A stretch of DNA of 64,000 nucleotides from positions 59,126,474 through 59,190,473 of the forward strand of contig NC_084843.1 of the NCBI RefSeq assembly GCF_033115175.1. The letters run 5' to 3'. Source of the stretch: Lepus europaeus (taxonomy: Eukaryota > Chordata > Mammalia > Lagomorpha > Leporidae). Shown in pieces: positions 1 through 9,990 of this stretch. Below the pieces are notes generated by a model. The model had not been told where the DNA came from. It saw only the letters and a list, made by a program, of their open reading frames with translations, and searched no databases. Every line of letters begins with the position of its first letter. Within the stretch, counting starts at the first letter, position 1. The position numbers were made by a program, and so were the translations under genes.

Positions 1-252
1 CTCTTCTTCTGATCCAGCTCCCTGCTGATGGTCTGGGAAAACCATAGAAGATGGCCCAAGTGATTGGGCCCCTGCACCCATGTGGGAGACCCAGAAGAAG
101 CTCCTGGCTTCTGGCTTTGGATCAGTTCCACCCATTGCAGCCATTTGGGGAGTGAATCAGCAGATGAAAATCCTCTCTGTCTCTGTCTCCCCCCTCCCTG
201 TAACTCTGCCTCAAGTAGATAAATAAATCTTAAAAAAAGAAAAAAAAAAAAA
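1..252 (+). mobile_element. C-repeat SINE, 5'-truncated by the window edge
   Basis: The body of a lagomorph tRNA-derived C-repeat in sense orientation: AGATGGCCCAAG, the GGGAGACCCAGAAGAAGCTCCTGGCT block, the CT-rich stretch, AAATAAATCTT and a long A tail (232-252). The tRNA-like head lies outside the window. Confidence 0.9.
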
Positions 253-1035
253 GAAGCAGGACCTGTGCTGCAGTGGAAGTCGGCTCACTGGTTACAAGGT
301 GACCTTGAGTGCTCCCCCGGGCAGTTCTCAAAATCACCGTGGAGGGGAAAAGGCACTGCACACCCACGGGATAATCCCGAGGCCGGAACCCTTGGCAGCG
401 TAAGTAACCAAAGCCCACCCATCACAGGGGTGGGGGAGGTCCAGCCCGCCGGCCCTATAAGGCCCTCAAAATCATCTGGTGGGGAGCCGCGGCGGACTCG
501 GACTCGAAGCTAATAAATCCACAGCAGCTCATTTTTAAGCTGATTGCTGTGCGTGGCCCGCGGATGACGCTGCGCCCGTCCAGATGGCCCTCGGTAGGAA
601 AAAACGCCGCCCCACCCCTGGCCGAGGTGCTTACTTTTCTCCAGTAACTCGGAGTCCCGAGGCAGCAGCTGAGGGAGTCGGGTCAGCGGCACAGCCGGGC
701 AGGGAAACCCTCCTCTTGTCTCCCTTTAGCTCGTTGCCTGTGGGCGTGACGAGGCTCCTGTGGCTCTGGACATCACGTTTGTGTTCAATGCAGGAAGGAG
801 GGGCTCTCCACTAGGCTCTGGCTGTTTCTTTGTAAGAAAAGGCCTCTCTCCCTCTCAGTAACAAGAGCCGGGTCCTCTGCTGACCTGTGCGGCTGTCAAA
901 GGAGGGCCTGGTTCCGAGTCACTCCCAGCAGTCCTGACTCATCTTCTAGGGCTTGCAGGCCCACTCTGCCTGCTCCTGGGGGAGCTCCTGGTGCCCGGTG
1001 GGGGCGGGGGCATGGGCAGGTTTGCTACAGATACA
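253..1035. other. Unique non-coding stretch
   Basis: Moderately GC-rich unique sequence. The frames here are short and overlap on both strands with no protein-like pattern. No repeat or RNA gene was recognised. Confidence 0.5.
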
Positions 1036-1351
1036 ATTTTTTAAAAGCTTATTTTATTTACTTGTAAGGCAGAGCTACAGAGACAGAAGAAGACAGAGAA
1101 AGAAAGTGATCTTCCATCTGCAGGTTCACAACAGCCAGGGCTGGGCCAGGCCAAAGCAAGAAGCCTGGAATTCTATCCAGGTCTCCCACGTGGGTGCAGG
1201 GGCCCAAGCACTTGGACCATCTGCTGCTTTCCCAGGCACATTAGCAGCGAGCTCGATTGGAAGTGGAGCAACCAGGACTTGAACCGGTGCCCATGTGGGA
1301 TGCTGGCATTGTAGGCAACAGCTGAACCCATTATGCCACAATGCCAGCCCC
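1036..1351 (-). mobile_element. C-repeat SINE
   Basis: Full-length antisense copy. It runs from TTTTTTAAAAGCTTATTTTATT through the purine-rich GACAGAGAAAG stretch and GTCTCCCACGTGGGTGCAGG to the tRNA-like head (complement of GGGGCTGGCATTGTGGC) at 1335-1351. It is diverged, so an older copy. Confidence 0.88.
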
Positions 1352-1568
1352 AATTCTTCACTTTTAAAAAGGAGACTGTATTCACATATGACTTGTGTAA
1401 TTAAAAGTCAGTTTTACAAACTCCTGTCGGTGAACCCTTCAGCATCTCCAACTCCGGCCCAGTCCTACAGAGCCCGGCCGACAGAAGCCAAGACCTGGTT
1501 CTCCACAAAGCTCAAGTGCGGAAGTGGGCAGTGCAGAGAGTGGGAGGGAGAGGGGCTTGGAGCAACGC
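1352..1568. other. Sequence downstream of the MBOAT7-like 3' end
   Basis: Unique DNA between the SINE and the AATAAA of the MBOAT7-like fragment. No T run, which would be a poly(A) tail on the minus strand, is seen just left of 1569. That absence matters for deciding how the fragment arose. Confidence 0.45.
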
Positions 1569-1574
1569 TTTATT
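1569..1574 (-). terminator. AATAAA polyadenylation signal of the MBOAT7-like fragment
   Basis: On the minus strand AATAAA lies about 410 bp beyond the stop codon of the MBOAT7-like frame, preceded by a CCTTTCCC stretch. Its position suits the end of a 3'UTR inherited from the parent gene. Whether it is used here is unknown. Confidence 0.45.
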
Positions 1575-1837
1575 GGGAAAGGTTTACACGTTCCTGCAGG
1601 AACAGGGGGGACAGCACACAGGGGGCCCTCACAGTGGCTCGAGCTAGGGCGCAGTACCTGGCCGCCCGTCCCCGCCGTGTTTAGGGGGGACGCGTGAACA
1701 CTGGTTTGACGAGACAGACGTAGAGCGAAAGACACCAGAGGGCTTCCCACTCCCCGCCCCACGCCGCGCATCCCCGAGGGAGGGGTCCACCCAGGGGAAG
1801 TGCAGCTTCCACAGGCTGGGGCAGCCAGGAGGCTGGA

Positions 1838-1852
1838 CGCCAGGGGGCGGCA
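1838..1852 (+). promoter_or_regulatory. CTCF-like motif
   Basis: CGCCAGGGGGCGGCA resembles the CTCF core (CCASYAGRKGGCRS). It lies inside the 3'UTR-like part of the MBOAT7-like fragment. Motif match only. Confidence 0.3.
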
Positions 1853-1981
1853 CCCCAGCTTTGCAGCTCAGAGGCAGGGCAGCCGGCAGGACAGGGAATC
1901 CTCTCCAGGCTCTCCCGGCTGGCGAGATGGCAGCCTGGCTCACGGAACTCCCGGATTCCCCGGGCCGACCTGGCCCGCGGC

Positions 1982-2296
1982 TCACTCCTCGTGCAGCTTC
2001 TCCGGTGTGGGGTCGGCGGCCTGCGGAGGCGCTGCCTTCCGCCGGCCTGGGCTGCCCCTGCCCAGAGCCAGCCCCAGCGCCAGGCAGGCCAGGGCCAGGA
2101 CGTGGATGCAGTAGTAGACCGAGCCCCAGTAGCAGAGCATGTCGCCCATGGACAGCAGCACGAAGCCCATGCACATGTAGTCGTAGGCGTACATCTTCAG
2201 GAACCAGTGCACCCAGTCCCAGGCCTGCTGGCCCCCGGGGCCCAGCTGCCCCCGCAGCGCTGACTCCAGCCAGCTCTCGGCGGTCAGGCACAGCCC
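1982..2296 (-). pseudogene. MBOAT7: MBOAT7 C-terminal fragment (truncated retrocopy or duplicated last exon)
   Basis: One minus-strand frame of 104 codons plus TGA (1982-1984) matches the C-terminus of MBOAT7, the lysophosphatidylinositol acyltransferase of intracellular membranes. Visible landmarks in order are LCLTAES, WLESALRGQL, AWDWVHWFLK, YDYMCMGFVLLS, a last hydrophobic helix (HVLALACLALGLAL), then GSPGRRKAA and the end PEKLHEE. By memory of the human protein roughly three quarters of positions agree. Several changes look like CpG decay, for example R to C and T to M in the DMLCYW segment. Homology stops at an in-frame TAA (2297-2299); the preceding codons do not match the upstream protein. 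The MBOAT catalytic His and Asn lie in the missing part, so no enzyme can be made. The GC-rich sequence at 1575-1981 looks like the cognate 3'UTR. There are no frameshifts or internal stops, so the copy is fairly young. A duplicated terminal exon is the main alternative to retrotransposition, as no poly(A) remnant is seen. Confidence 0.8.
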
Positions 2297-2509
2297 TTAC
2301 TGGCCTAACACAATCTGCCTCTCCTGAAAACACCTGTCAGATACTGGCAGACAGCAGCGGTGCCCTTCAAGCCGGCTGCAAGGCGCCCTGGGACACAGAG
2401 GGCAGCCAGGATCTAGGGGGTGCTGGCTTCACAGGCTCAGCGCAGCCGTGACAGAGCCCCAGGCACTTGGAGCCACCGGCTGCACCCCGAATGTGGAAGG
2501 TTGGGGCCA

Positions 2510-2622
2510 CACAGCCCTAGCCTCATTACCACAACCCAGCACGCACTCACTGGTAGCCCCATCTTACAGTCAAGAAACAGAGGGCCAAGCAAGAGAGCTG
2601 ATCAAGTTCACCCAGTGGAGAT
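2510..2622 (-). mobile_element. MIR relic
   Basis: CCCATCTTACAGTCAAGAAACAGAGG, followed by AAGCAAGAGAGCTGATCAAG and TTCACCCAG, follows the antisense MIR core (cccattttacagatgaggaaactgag...aaggtcac). Confidence 0.5.
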
Positions 2623-2624
2623 GT

Positions 2625-3436
2625 TGTAGGCAGGCATACAGGATAAAATGGATCAGGTTTGTGAGCTGGAAGACCATGCCTTCACCACGCCCCCTGTGGG
2701 ACCTCATGCCCCTACCTGACCACACCTGACCACACACCTGCCAATCAGGGTAATTTATTTTTGACAGGCAGAGTTAGACAGTGAGAGAGAGAGAGAGAGG
2801 GAGACAGAGAAAGGTCTTCCTTTTCCATTGGTTCACCCCTCCAAATGGCCGCTACGGCCGGCGCGCTGCAACTGGTGCACTGTGCCGATCCGAAGCCAGG
2901 AGCCAGGTGCTTCCTCCTGGTCTCCCATGCGGGTGCAGGGCCCAAGCACTTGGGCCATCCGCACTGCCTTCCCGGGCCACAGCAGAGAGCTGGCCTGGAA
3001 GAAGAGCAACCAGGACAGAATCCGGTGCCCCGACCGGGACTAGAACCTGGTGTGCTGGCGCCGCAGGCGGAGGATTAGCCAAGTGAGCCGTGGCACCGGC
3101 CACCAATCGGGGTAATTAACCACTCTCCTTTGGAAGTGGATTGAAGGCCTGAAACATGGTGAGCCCAGATCCCCCTCTTTTGCCTCTTTCACCATTGCAG
3201 ACCCCTGCAGCCCCTGTGCCTTCGGGGCGCGTGGCCTTCGGGGGACCACCCCATGCTTTCTGGCTTGCGTGCTCTTCCACGTGGCTGGCTCCTGGTGCTC
3301 CGTAGGAATCCAGATTTCCCTTTCGTAGACAGGGCCCTCACTCTCATGCATTTCTCTCACTGAATAAAAAGCTTACAACTTATCATGCTGCTTTGTTATT
3401 TGTGCCAGTATTATGAATATTAGGCAAGAACCCACA
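2625..3436 (+). mobile_element. Endogenous-retrovirus LTR-like block A, split by a SINE
   Basis: The two halves (about 2625-2755 and 3103-3436) form one LTR-like unit once the SINE at 2756-3102 is set aside. It shows a CCAAT-containing segment (CCAATCAGGGTAATT), then ACCACTCTCCTTTGGAAGTG. An AATAAAAAGCTTACAACTTA polyadenylation region follows, then an R/U5-like end finishing GGCAAGAACCCACA. The same order of landmarks recurs in block B at 4744-5080. The left edge (a TG near 2623-2626) is a guess. No gag, pol or env coding sequence lies beside it, so it is probably a solo LTR. Confidence 0.45.
2756..3102 (-). mobile_element. C-repeat SINE, younger subfamily, inserted in LTR block A
   Basis: Antisense copy of the variant with TTGACAGGCAGAGTTAGACAGTG, GGTCTTCCTTTTCCATTGG and AGCTGGCCTGGAAGAAGAGC. 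It is flanked by 15-bp target-site duplications, CCAATCAGGGTAATT at 2741-2755 and CCAATCGGGGTAATT at 3103-3117, which fix its limits. It ends in the tRNA-like head ACCGGC. Confidence 0.93.
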
Positions 3437-3682
3437 AGTTTATTAATATTCCGAAATTTATTAATAAGCACCTGGCAACAGAGAGGGTCTCAGACCAGCC
3501 AGTGGCCACCTGAAGAGCCTGCGGGGTGTGGGGGGGAGAGCTGTAAAGGCCAATGAGAGAGCTGGAGCAGTGGCAGCTGCTGTGAGTACAGCCCCTGCAG
3601 CCCCCCTCTGCTTCCTCCATCAGCCTGGATGTGCCAGCCAGGATGCCAAGGTCAAAGCTCTGCAGGGAAGGTTTAGCATCCG
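3437..3682. other. Unique stretch between repeats
   Basis: Begins AT-rich (AGTTTATTAATATT) just after LTR block A, then turns to ordinary unique sequence. No retroviral primer-binding site or coding remnant is visible. Confidence 0.4.
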
Positions 3683-3890
3683 GTGCGGGCGTTTGGCACG
3701 GAGGTTAAGACGCTGCTTGGGTCGCCCACATCCGGTGCTGGGGTGCCTGGGTTTAAGTCCCAGCTCCACTTGTGATTCCAACTTCCTGCTAATGCAGAGC
3801 CCGGGATGGCAGCAGGTGATGGCTCAAGTTCTTGAGTCCTTGCCACCCACGTGGGAGATCTTAATGGAGTATAAAGCCAAAGCCAGGCCA
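3683..3890 (+). mobile_element. Old, diverged C-repeat-type SINE fragment
   Basis: GTTTGGCACGGAGGTTAAG, CATCCGGTGCTGG, TTTAAGTCCCAGCTCC and CCACGTGGGAGAT follow the sense SINE consensus but with many differences. The 3' CT-rich stretch and A tail are not clear. Confidence 0.6.
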
Positions 3891-4430
3891 GGTGTAGTCA
3901 GGATAAAGCCTGGGAGGGGCTCCACGCGCAGCAGAGAGAGAGAGAGCGCACCTTCCTTACAGACTAGTGGTTTACCCAGCACAAAGCGGCGGGGAGGGGT
4001 GTGGGAGTCTGAGCTAAAGCCAGCAGGCCTCCGAGAAAGGTCCTGCGAGACCACAGTGTGAGCTGGGCGGGGTCTGGGCCAAGGCTTAGCTGAGGCTGGA
4101 CTCTGGGACCCAGCGGCTGAGGCTGATGGCGGGGCTCCCCAGATAGTGGCGTGTCCACAGTCCAGGAAGCGTGAGGCTTTGTTAGCAGGGCAGAGAAATG
4201 GGGTCTTGCTCACTGCATGTAGGCGAGAGGCCAGTGTGCATCTCAGGCTTTTTGTCTTTGCTCATGGATTTCAGCAGCCCAGATAAAAAACAGCCTTGAG
4301 CAAAGGAAGGAAACCAACTAGAAAATATGGAAGGCCTGCTTGGAGGAGGGGCTGATTTGCTTTGTGAAATGTGTTGATGCTGATGCGGAGTCAGTGGCAA
4401 AGGTGTTTATCTGGAGCTCAGCTCAGGAAG
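3891..4430. other. Unique non-coding stretch
   Basis: No recognisable gene. A short purine run (AGAGAGAGAGAG near 3938) may be the decayed end of the preceding SINE region. Confidence 0.4.
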
Positions 4431-4735
4431 CGGGGGGGGGGGGGGGGGGGGGGGTGGGGGTGGGGGTGGGGGGGGAGGGAGGGAGGGGGGAGAGAGAGAG
4501 GAGGGAGGGAGGGAGGGGGAGAGAGGAGGGGGAGAGAGAGGAGGGGAGAGAGAGGAGGGGGGAGGGGGAGAGGAGGGAGAGAGAGAGAGAGAGGAGGGAG
4601 GGAGGGGGAGAGGGAGGAGGGAGGAGGAGAGAGGAGGGAGGGGGAGAGAGAGAGAGGAGAGAGAGAGGAGGGAGGGAGAGAGAGGAAAGAGGGAGGGAGG
4701 GAGAGGAAAGAGGGAGGGAGGGAGGGAGGAAGTGA
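4431..4735 (+). repeat. Poly-G followed by GGGAGA/GA-rich low-complexity tract
   Basis: About 23 consecutive G (4432-4454) pass into GTGGGGGTGGGGG units, then about 250 bp of purine-only GGGAGA, GAGAGAGG and GGAGGGAG units. The purine strand has many G runs able to form quadruplexes, and the mirror-type GA repeats could form triplex DNA. The open frames across it (Gly/Arg/Glu-rich) are artefacts of composition. Confidence 0.95.
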
Positions 4736-4743
4736 TCCGGGTT

Positions 4744-5080
4744 AAGGAATTAATTAGGCTCCTGAGGTGGAGGTCATACCCACCTTGCCCCAGGTACTCT
4801 CACCTGTGTCCACCTCTCTGTCAATCAGACTATAACCACTCCCCTTCTGGAAGTGAGTAAGAGGCACTGGGCGCGCTCCCTCTCTGCCTCTCCCCTGCCC
4901 TGCCCTCGCCCACATGCAGCTCCCCATTAACCCTCCTTGGCCCAACCTCCCTTAACAACACCCCCACGTTCCTGCGCATTCTTCTCACTTTCTAAATAAA
5001 TCCTAAACCTCATCACGCTGCGTGTCTCGTTTGAGCTGGTGCTTAGAATTCTTCTCTAAGCAAACGGCAAGAACCCAATA
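4744..5080 (+). mobile_element. Endogenous-retrovirus LTR-like block B
   Basis: Shares ordered landmarks with block A: TCAATCAGACTATAACCACT, CCCCTTCTGGAAGTGAGTAAGAG, AATAAATCCTAAACCTCATCACGCTGC and the ending CGGCAAGAACCC. The two are clearly related but quite diverged, so they are separate family members rather than two identical ends of one young provirus. No internal coding region is present. Confidence 0.42.
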
Positions 5081-6690
5081 TAGCACATTTTGGCCCAACT
5101 AAGCCCATAACAGAAGGAAGAAAGGAAGGGGAAAGGAGAGGGGGAGGGGCTGCTGTGGCTGGCGGCCCAGGACAGGGGCTGGCTCGAGGTGGCCCACAGT
5201 GAGCCTTGCTCCGCCTCCAGCTGCTTCTCTAGTAGCACCAGGTCTCAGGGGCCGTCCCTGGGGGTCGGGGGTCTCAGGAGCCCTTCCTGCCTGGGCTCTG
5301 CACCGGAGCTATTGCTCACCCAGCTCTGCTCCTTGGGGCCCCAGCTGGGCGGGGCCCCACGGTCTCTCCTGCTCTTGTATGTACCCAGCCATCATCACCT
5401 GTGGCTCTCTGAGCTCCCCCTTCTCAGTCCTGGCCAGTCCTGAAGCTGTTCTCTTCCTGTTTTCTTGGAGTGGCTGTGCATGGCCGGCACTGGCTGCAGG
5501 GGCCCTCAGAGTAGCGCCAGGGACCATGATTCCACGGGAGGGCATCCACCTGGGCTGCGCTGGCTTGCATAGCATGGCCCTATCAGGACCAGGAATGGGA
5601 TTTCTAGCCCTACTGCATGGTCACCTTGCTCCATGGTCTCAGACGCATCCAAGGTCCCAGGCCTCAGTTTCCCTCTCTGCAACATGACTAACTCCCACCA
5701 GCATGCCTCCCCGTGAGGACCACGGTGAATTGGCCTTGATGTAAAAGTTCACCGTCTTGGGCATCAGCCGTGTGCCCCGGCATGCATCGCTTCCACAGCC
5801 CTCTCCCTGTCCGCTGACCGGTTTTCCTCAGGACCGGCATCACCCACAGTCAGTCCTTGGGGTGGGTGTGGCTGGCCACTCACCGAGCACCGCCCTTCCT
5901 GCCCATCTCGACCCAGGCTTCCAGCTCAGCATGCTCTCCTCCCTCTGCCCAGCGTGGATTCAGAGAACAGCGCATGAGAGCAGGCAGACCCAGGGGGCCG
6001 AGCCAGGCTTGCTGAGCTGGTACTGGAGCCAGGAGCCCCGGGGGCCCATCACAGCAGAGCCAGCACTCTGAGGAAGAGACCCAGAGACTGGGAGCGAGAG
6101 AGAGATGTCTCTCAATCCAGGCACCCCAGCCTCTGGAAGCCCACGATGCCTCTGTGATGGACGGCGGCAGGACGTAAGGGTCCCTCGTTGGCAGCTGGGA
6201 ATCCTGACCGATTCAGAACACGTGAAGTGGTAACGGCGAGAACACAGCCCCTGCTGCTCTGCCCGCAGCCTCTCCGCCTCCCCGGAGGTCTCCTGCCTCA
6301 GCTCTCCTCAGATCCTCTGCATTCGTTGGCCGGGGAAGGGCGGCCTCGCCGCTCCCGTGAACACCTCCTGCAGACTGGGAGGTGGCAGGGCCCCATTAAC
6401 CGGCCCCTGTTGGTCTGGACATGGACTTCCTCCCCTAGCTCTGCCCTCTCTTATTTCCTCCTCTGGGAAGCCTGCCAGGCCTGCAGTCTTCTTTGACTTC
6501 CTCAGCCACGCAATGTCTACACCCTGCCTTGGAAATTCCTCACACTCACCAAGCTGCTCAGACGCGCGCTCCGCTCTGGTCCTGCTGCCTCCCCCCACCC
6601 CCCTGCCCCGCCTTCCCTCTGCTTCCTGTCCTTCTTCCTCATTTGGGCTTTGTCTGCTCATTCTCCCCTCTCTCTTTAAAGTTTCTTCTT
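5081..6690. other. Unique non-coding stretch
   Basis: GC-moderate sequence with many short chance frames on both strands. No repeat, RNA gene or exon was recognised. Confidence 0.5.
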
Positions 6691-7020
6691 CTTTTTTTTT
6701 TTTTTAAGATTTATTTATTTATTTGAAAGAGTTACACAGAGAGAGAAGGAGAGACAGAGAGATCTTCCATCCGCTGGTTCACTCCCCAGTTGGCTTCAAT
6801 GGCCAGAGCTGTGCTGATCCAAAGCCAGGAGCCAGGAGCTTCCTCCAGGTCTCCCACATGGGTGCAGGGGCCCAAGGACTTGGGCCATTCTCTACTGCTC
6901 TCCCAGGCCACAGCAGAGAGCTGGATTGGAAGCAGAGCAGCTGGGACTGGAACCGGCGCCCATATGGGATGCCAGCACTGTAGGCGGTGGCTTTACCCTC
7001 TACACCACAGTGCCGGGCCC
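6691..7020 (-). mobile_element. C-repeat SINE
   Basis: Full-length antisense copy: a T run, AAGATTTATTTATTTATTTG, GATCTTCCATCCGCTGGTTC, TCTCCCACATGGGTGCAGGG, CATATGGGATGCCAGCACTG, and the head CACAGTGCCGGGCCC at 7020. Confidence 0.93.
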
Positions 7021-7917
7021 TGTCTGCTGTCTCGTGCTTCTTGCCCATCTCAGCAGCCTGTGCTCTGGCATCAGAGGCCTGTCGATGCCTTCCGTGTGCA
7101 CCTCCTCGCCCCTGCAGGTAGGGAGGGCCTCATGCCCCACTCTGCCCGCTGGGACTGCCTGGTTGGTGGGGGCTCGTTCTCCCATCCCCTCCTGACCGCG
7201 TGTGACAGTCACCAGGCATCATGGGCCTTCACACTGAAGTCAACCCACACCCCTCCCAGGGTGGACCCCTAAGCACCTTCCATGCTGCAGGACCGGGGCT
7301 GTCCCCACAGGGTACAGTGGGAGATCAGTGCTTCCAAGCCAGTCTCAGGGTGGGCATGGGTTACGCCCACAGTGCCTGTGGCCCACGTCAGCTGGAGGCG
7401 TGGCCAGGTAGCATGCAGGAGGACACCTGGCTACATTGGAGCTACAAATAAACATCACATTACGTGTCCATGTCAGTATAGGCCGAGAAGCACGGGGGAT
7501 ATACTTACACTAAGGATGCGTTGTTTATCTGGAGTTCAAATTCAACTGGTGTGCAGTCCTTTCACCTTTGTTTTGGCCAGAGCTGCCCACTGTCAGCACG
7601 AGGCGAAAGCTGGGGAGATTGCAAGGGGTCGCACAGCCGTCAGCCCCCGGAACTGACACCCGTGGCGTTTCTCTCCCCGGAGAACTCTAAAAAGCCGAGG
7701 GAGATGGTCATTCTGCAAAGGGTCATTCTATTTAGGGGCGGATGAGCTTCCGGGATGCTCCCAGCTCTGGCCAATGACTGCAGGCCCTCGGGAGCCCGAG
7801 TGCTGGGGACCTGGCTGTGCTTAAAGTCCCGTGAACTCTGAGAGCCTCCCAGACCACTTTTCTCCCGAGGGTTAAGCTCAGGATTTCATGGTTGTCAGAA
7901 CTACAGAAAACAACTGG
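7021..7917. other. Unique non-coding stretch
   Basis: No recognisable gene or repeat. Confidence 0.5.
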
Positions 7918-8198
7918 GTGGGGGGTGGCATGTGGTTTGGCACAGTGGACTCAGCTGCTGCCTACCATGCCGGCATCCCATATCAGAGCACTGGTTCAAG
8001 TCCCAGCTGCTTTGCTTCTGGTCCAGCTCCCTGCCAACACGCCTGGGAAGGCACTGGATGATGGCCCAAGTGTGTGGGCCCTGCCACTCATGTGGCTGGA
8101 CTAGTGCTGGCTGCTGTGGCCATTTTGGAGTGTAAATCAGTGGATGGAGATCTCTGTGTCACTGTGCTGTTCAAAAAATAAATATGTTTTAAAAAAGC
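7918..8198 (+). mobile_element. C-repeat SINE, older copy
   Basis: Sense copy: GTGGTTTGGCACAGTGGACT, CCGGCATCCCATATCAGAGC, GGATGATGGCCCAAGTGTG, tail AATAAATATGTTTTAAAAAA. The CT-rich stretch is largely lost. Confidence 0.85.
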
Positions 8199-9900
8199 AA
8201 GCAAGCAGACAACTGGAAGGGGCCCTGAGCGTCAAAGGCCTGGAGAAAGGTGGGGCCAGGGGAAGTTGCAGTAGACCTCGGCAGCAAGGGATGAGCACTT
8301 TAACTGGCTTCTGCACGGTGAGCCCGAAGTTGGCATGGACTTGCATTGTTAGATTGGAGATGGATTCCTCTGGAGGGAAAGTATTGGCTCTAAAATACAA
8401 TGAAACGCCATTCCCCCTGCTCCGAAAGAGCCAAATTATTTAAAGGGAAAAGACTTTGCAGTGTAATAATGGTAATATTCAAAATAAGTTGCCAAGCATA
8501 AACACAAAGTGATTACAAGTGGGCCTTTGTGTTAGGCCCGTGGTCTCAGGCACCCAGTGACAGCTTAATCGAGCAGAGCACTGGGCTCATGAACAGCTCT
8601 CCCAGCTTCCTACAGCAGCAGACCACAGCTGCGGCGAGTCTTGGCTGCCCAGCTTGCATTTTGGGGCACACTGGTGGCTGGTCACCAAGTAGAGGTGACA
8701 CAAGTCGTTCTGCAGGGGGAGGTGCCCACAGAATCACAGAGCAGGCGTTCCCGAGGTAGCTCAGAGATGGAGGGGCAAACCTCGGGCCAGGACCATCCAG
8801 GGAGCGCATGGTGCTGGGGAGAAGCAGGGAGATGTCCCGTGGAATATTCTAGAAGGGACAGCTCTAGGTGTTGTGGTTGGAATCAGTCTCTAGATGAACA
8901 AGAAAATCAAAGCAGGTGTGTGCATTGAATCTGCATTTGGAGGGTGTGCCTACAAGCAGGAGGCCCCACGTAGGAAGTGGGGGGCCTGTGGAAGAGACCC
9001 TCGCAGCACTCGGCAGACCCAGCTCCTAGAGGAAAAGGGAGCCCCCCAGCATGCCCTGTAACGTGGGGAAACGCACAAGACAGCCTGTCTGGGACAGGAG
9101 GGAGCGGGAGAGGCACTGGGAGCGAGGGCGGCCAGCTTGGCCGTGGTTTTGAGTATTTGCAAGTTTGGACCACATTGTGCTTCTCGGTTTCTCTCTCGCC
9201 CCACCCTACCTGGCTCTGTCACCCCCAATTTCCTTCATCTTCTCCACCAGGCCGAGGCGGGGGTGTATCCTGGGCTGGGCCGTCCCCTTGGCTCGGGCCC
9301 ATGGTGTGTGTGTGTGTGCGCGCATGTGGGTGGTGGGTGCTCTGGGGGTGGGTTTGTGGCACTAGGGTGGAAATTGTTTTTCCCAGTTTGGAATGTTGGC
9401 CTCCTGCGGGGGCTGCTGAGACTTTCCCGGACACGGTGGACTGCGTGCAACGGCTCTGGGTCTGACTCGCGCAGGGGAAGTCTCGGGGGCACTTGGGCTC
9501 TGCTTCTCCCTGTGAAAAAGACCCAGGAGCAGCCGACAGCCCCAGAGAAAGAGGCGACCAGGAGAGTCTGGGCTTGCAGACCTGTGACTGAGCATATAGG
9601 TGGCCAAATAAATGCGCCAATTCAGAGGAATTGTGGGGGGGGGGGGGGCTGAGGGAGGTTCTGGAGAAAGGATGGAGTCAGAATCCGGGTGAGGGCTGCT
9701 TTAGAGCGGAAGAGAATAGTTCCAGGGGAGCACGTGGAGGGGGATCGAACACCAGGGTTTAGGAGAAAGGCCGTGGCCGGGAGGTGGCCGGGGGGGGGGG
9801 GGGGCCGCGTTGGGAGAGAAGCAAAGCCTCCTCTCAGGGCCGATGGCGGAGTCCTGAAGCCTAGACAGGCACTTGGCACGAGCCCTGCCGTGCGGCTCCC
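8199..9900. other. Unique stretch with short simple repeats
   Basis: Includes an AT-rich unique block (8390-8520, with AAATTATTTAAAGGG and repeated AATAATGGTAATATT), a short GT run near 9304-9320, and G runs at about 9636-9649 and 9790-9804. No gene was recognised. Confidence 0.45.
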
Positions 9901-9904
9901 ACCC

Positions 9905-9990
9905 AGCTCCTTCCTTTATTGCACCAGACATTTATTGAACCTCTATTGCTTGTGTTCAGGAGGCACCCGGGCTGGTGGGAGTGTCCGTCT
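9905..9990. mobile_element. Possible ancient L2-like relic
   Basis: TTGCACCAGACATTTATTGAACCTCTATTG resembles the common 'acatttattgagcacctactatg' segment of ancient mammalian repeats. Weak. Confidence 0.3.

Noticed and set aside
4340..4745. Gly/Arg/Glu-rich frames of about 125-130 codons
   Set aside because: They are produced by the G-run and purine-only tract; no coding pattern remains outside it.
2625..5080. Intact provirus
   Set aside because: No gag, pol or env reading frames, no clear primer-binding site or polypurine tract, and the two LTR-like blocks differ too much to be ends of a young element.
6691..7020. tRNA gene-like heads of the C-repeat SINEs
   Set aside because: The tRNA-like heads carry internal-promoter-like sequence but are SINE-derived and lack a full tRNA fold.
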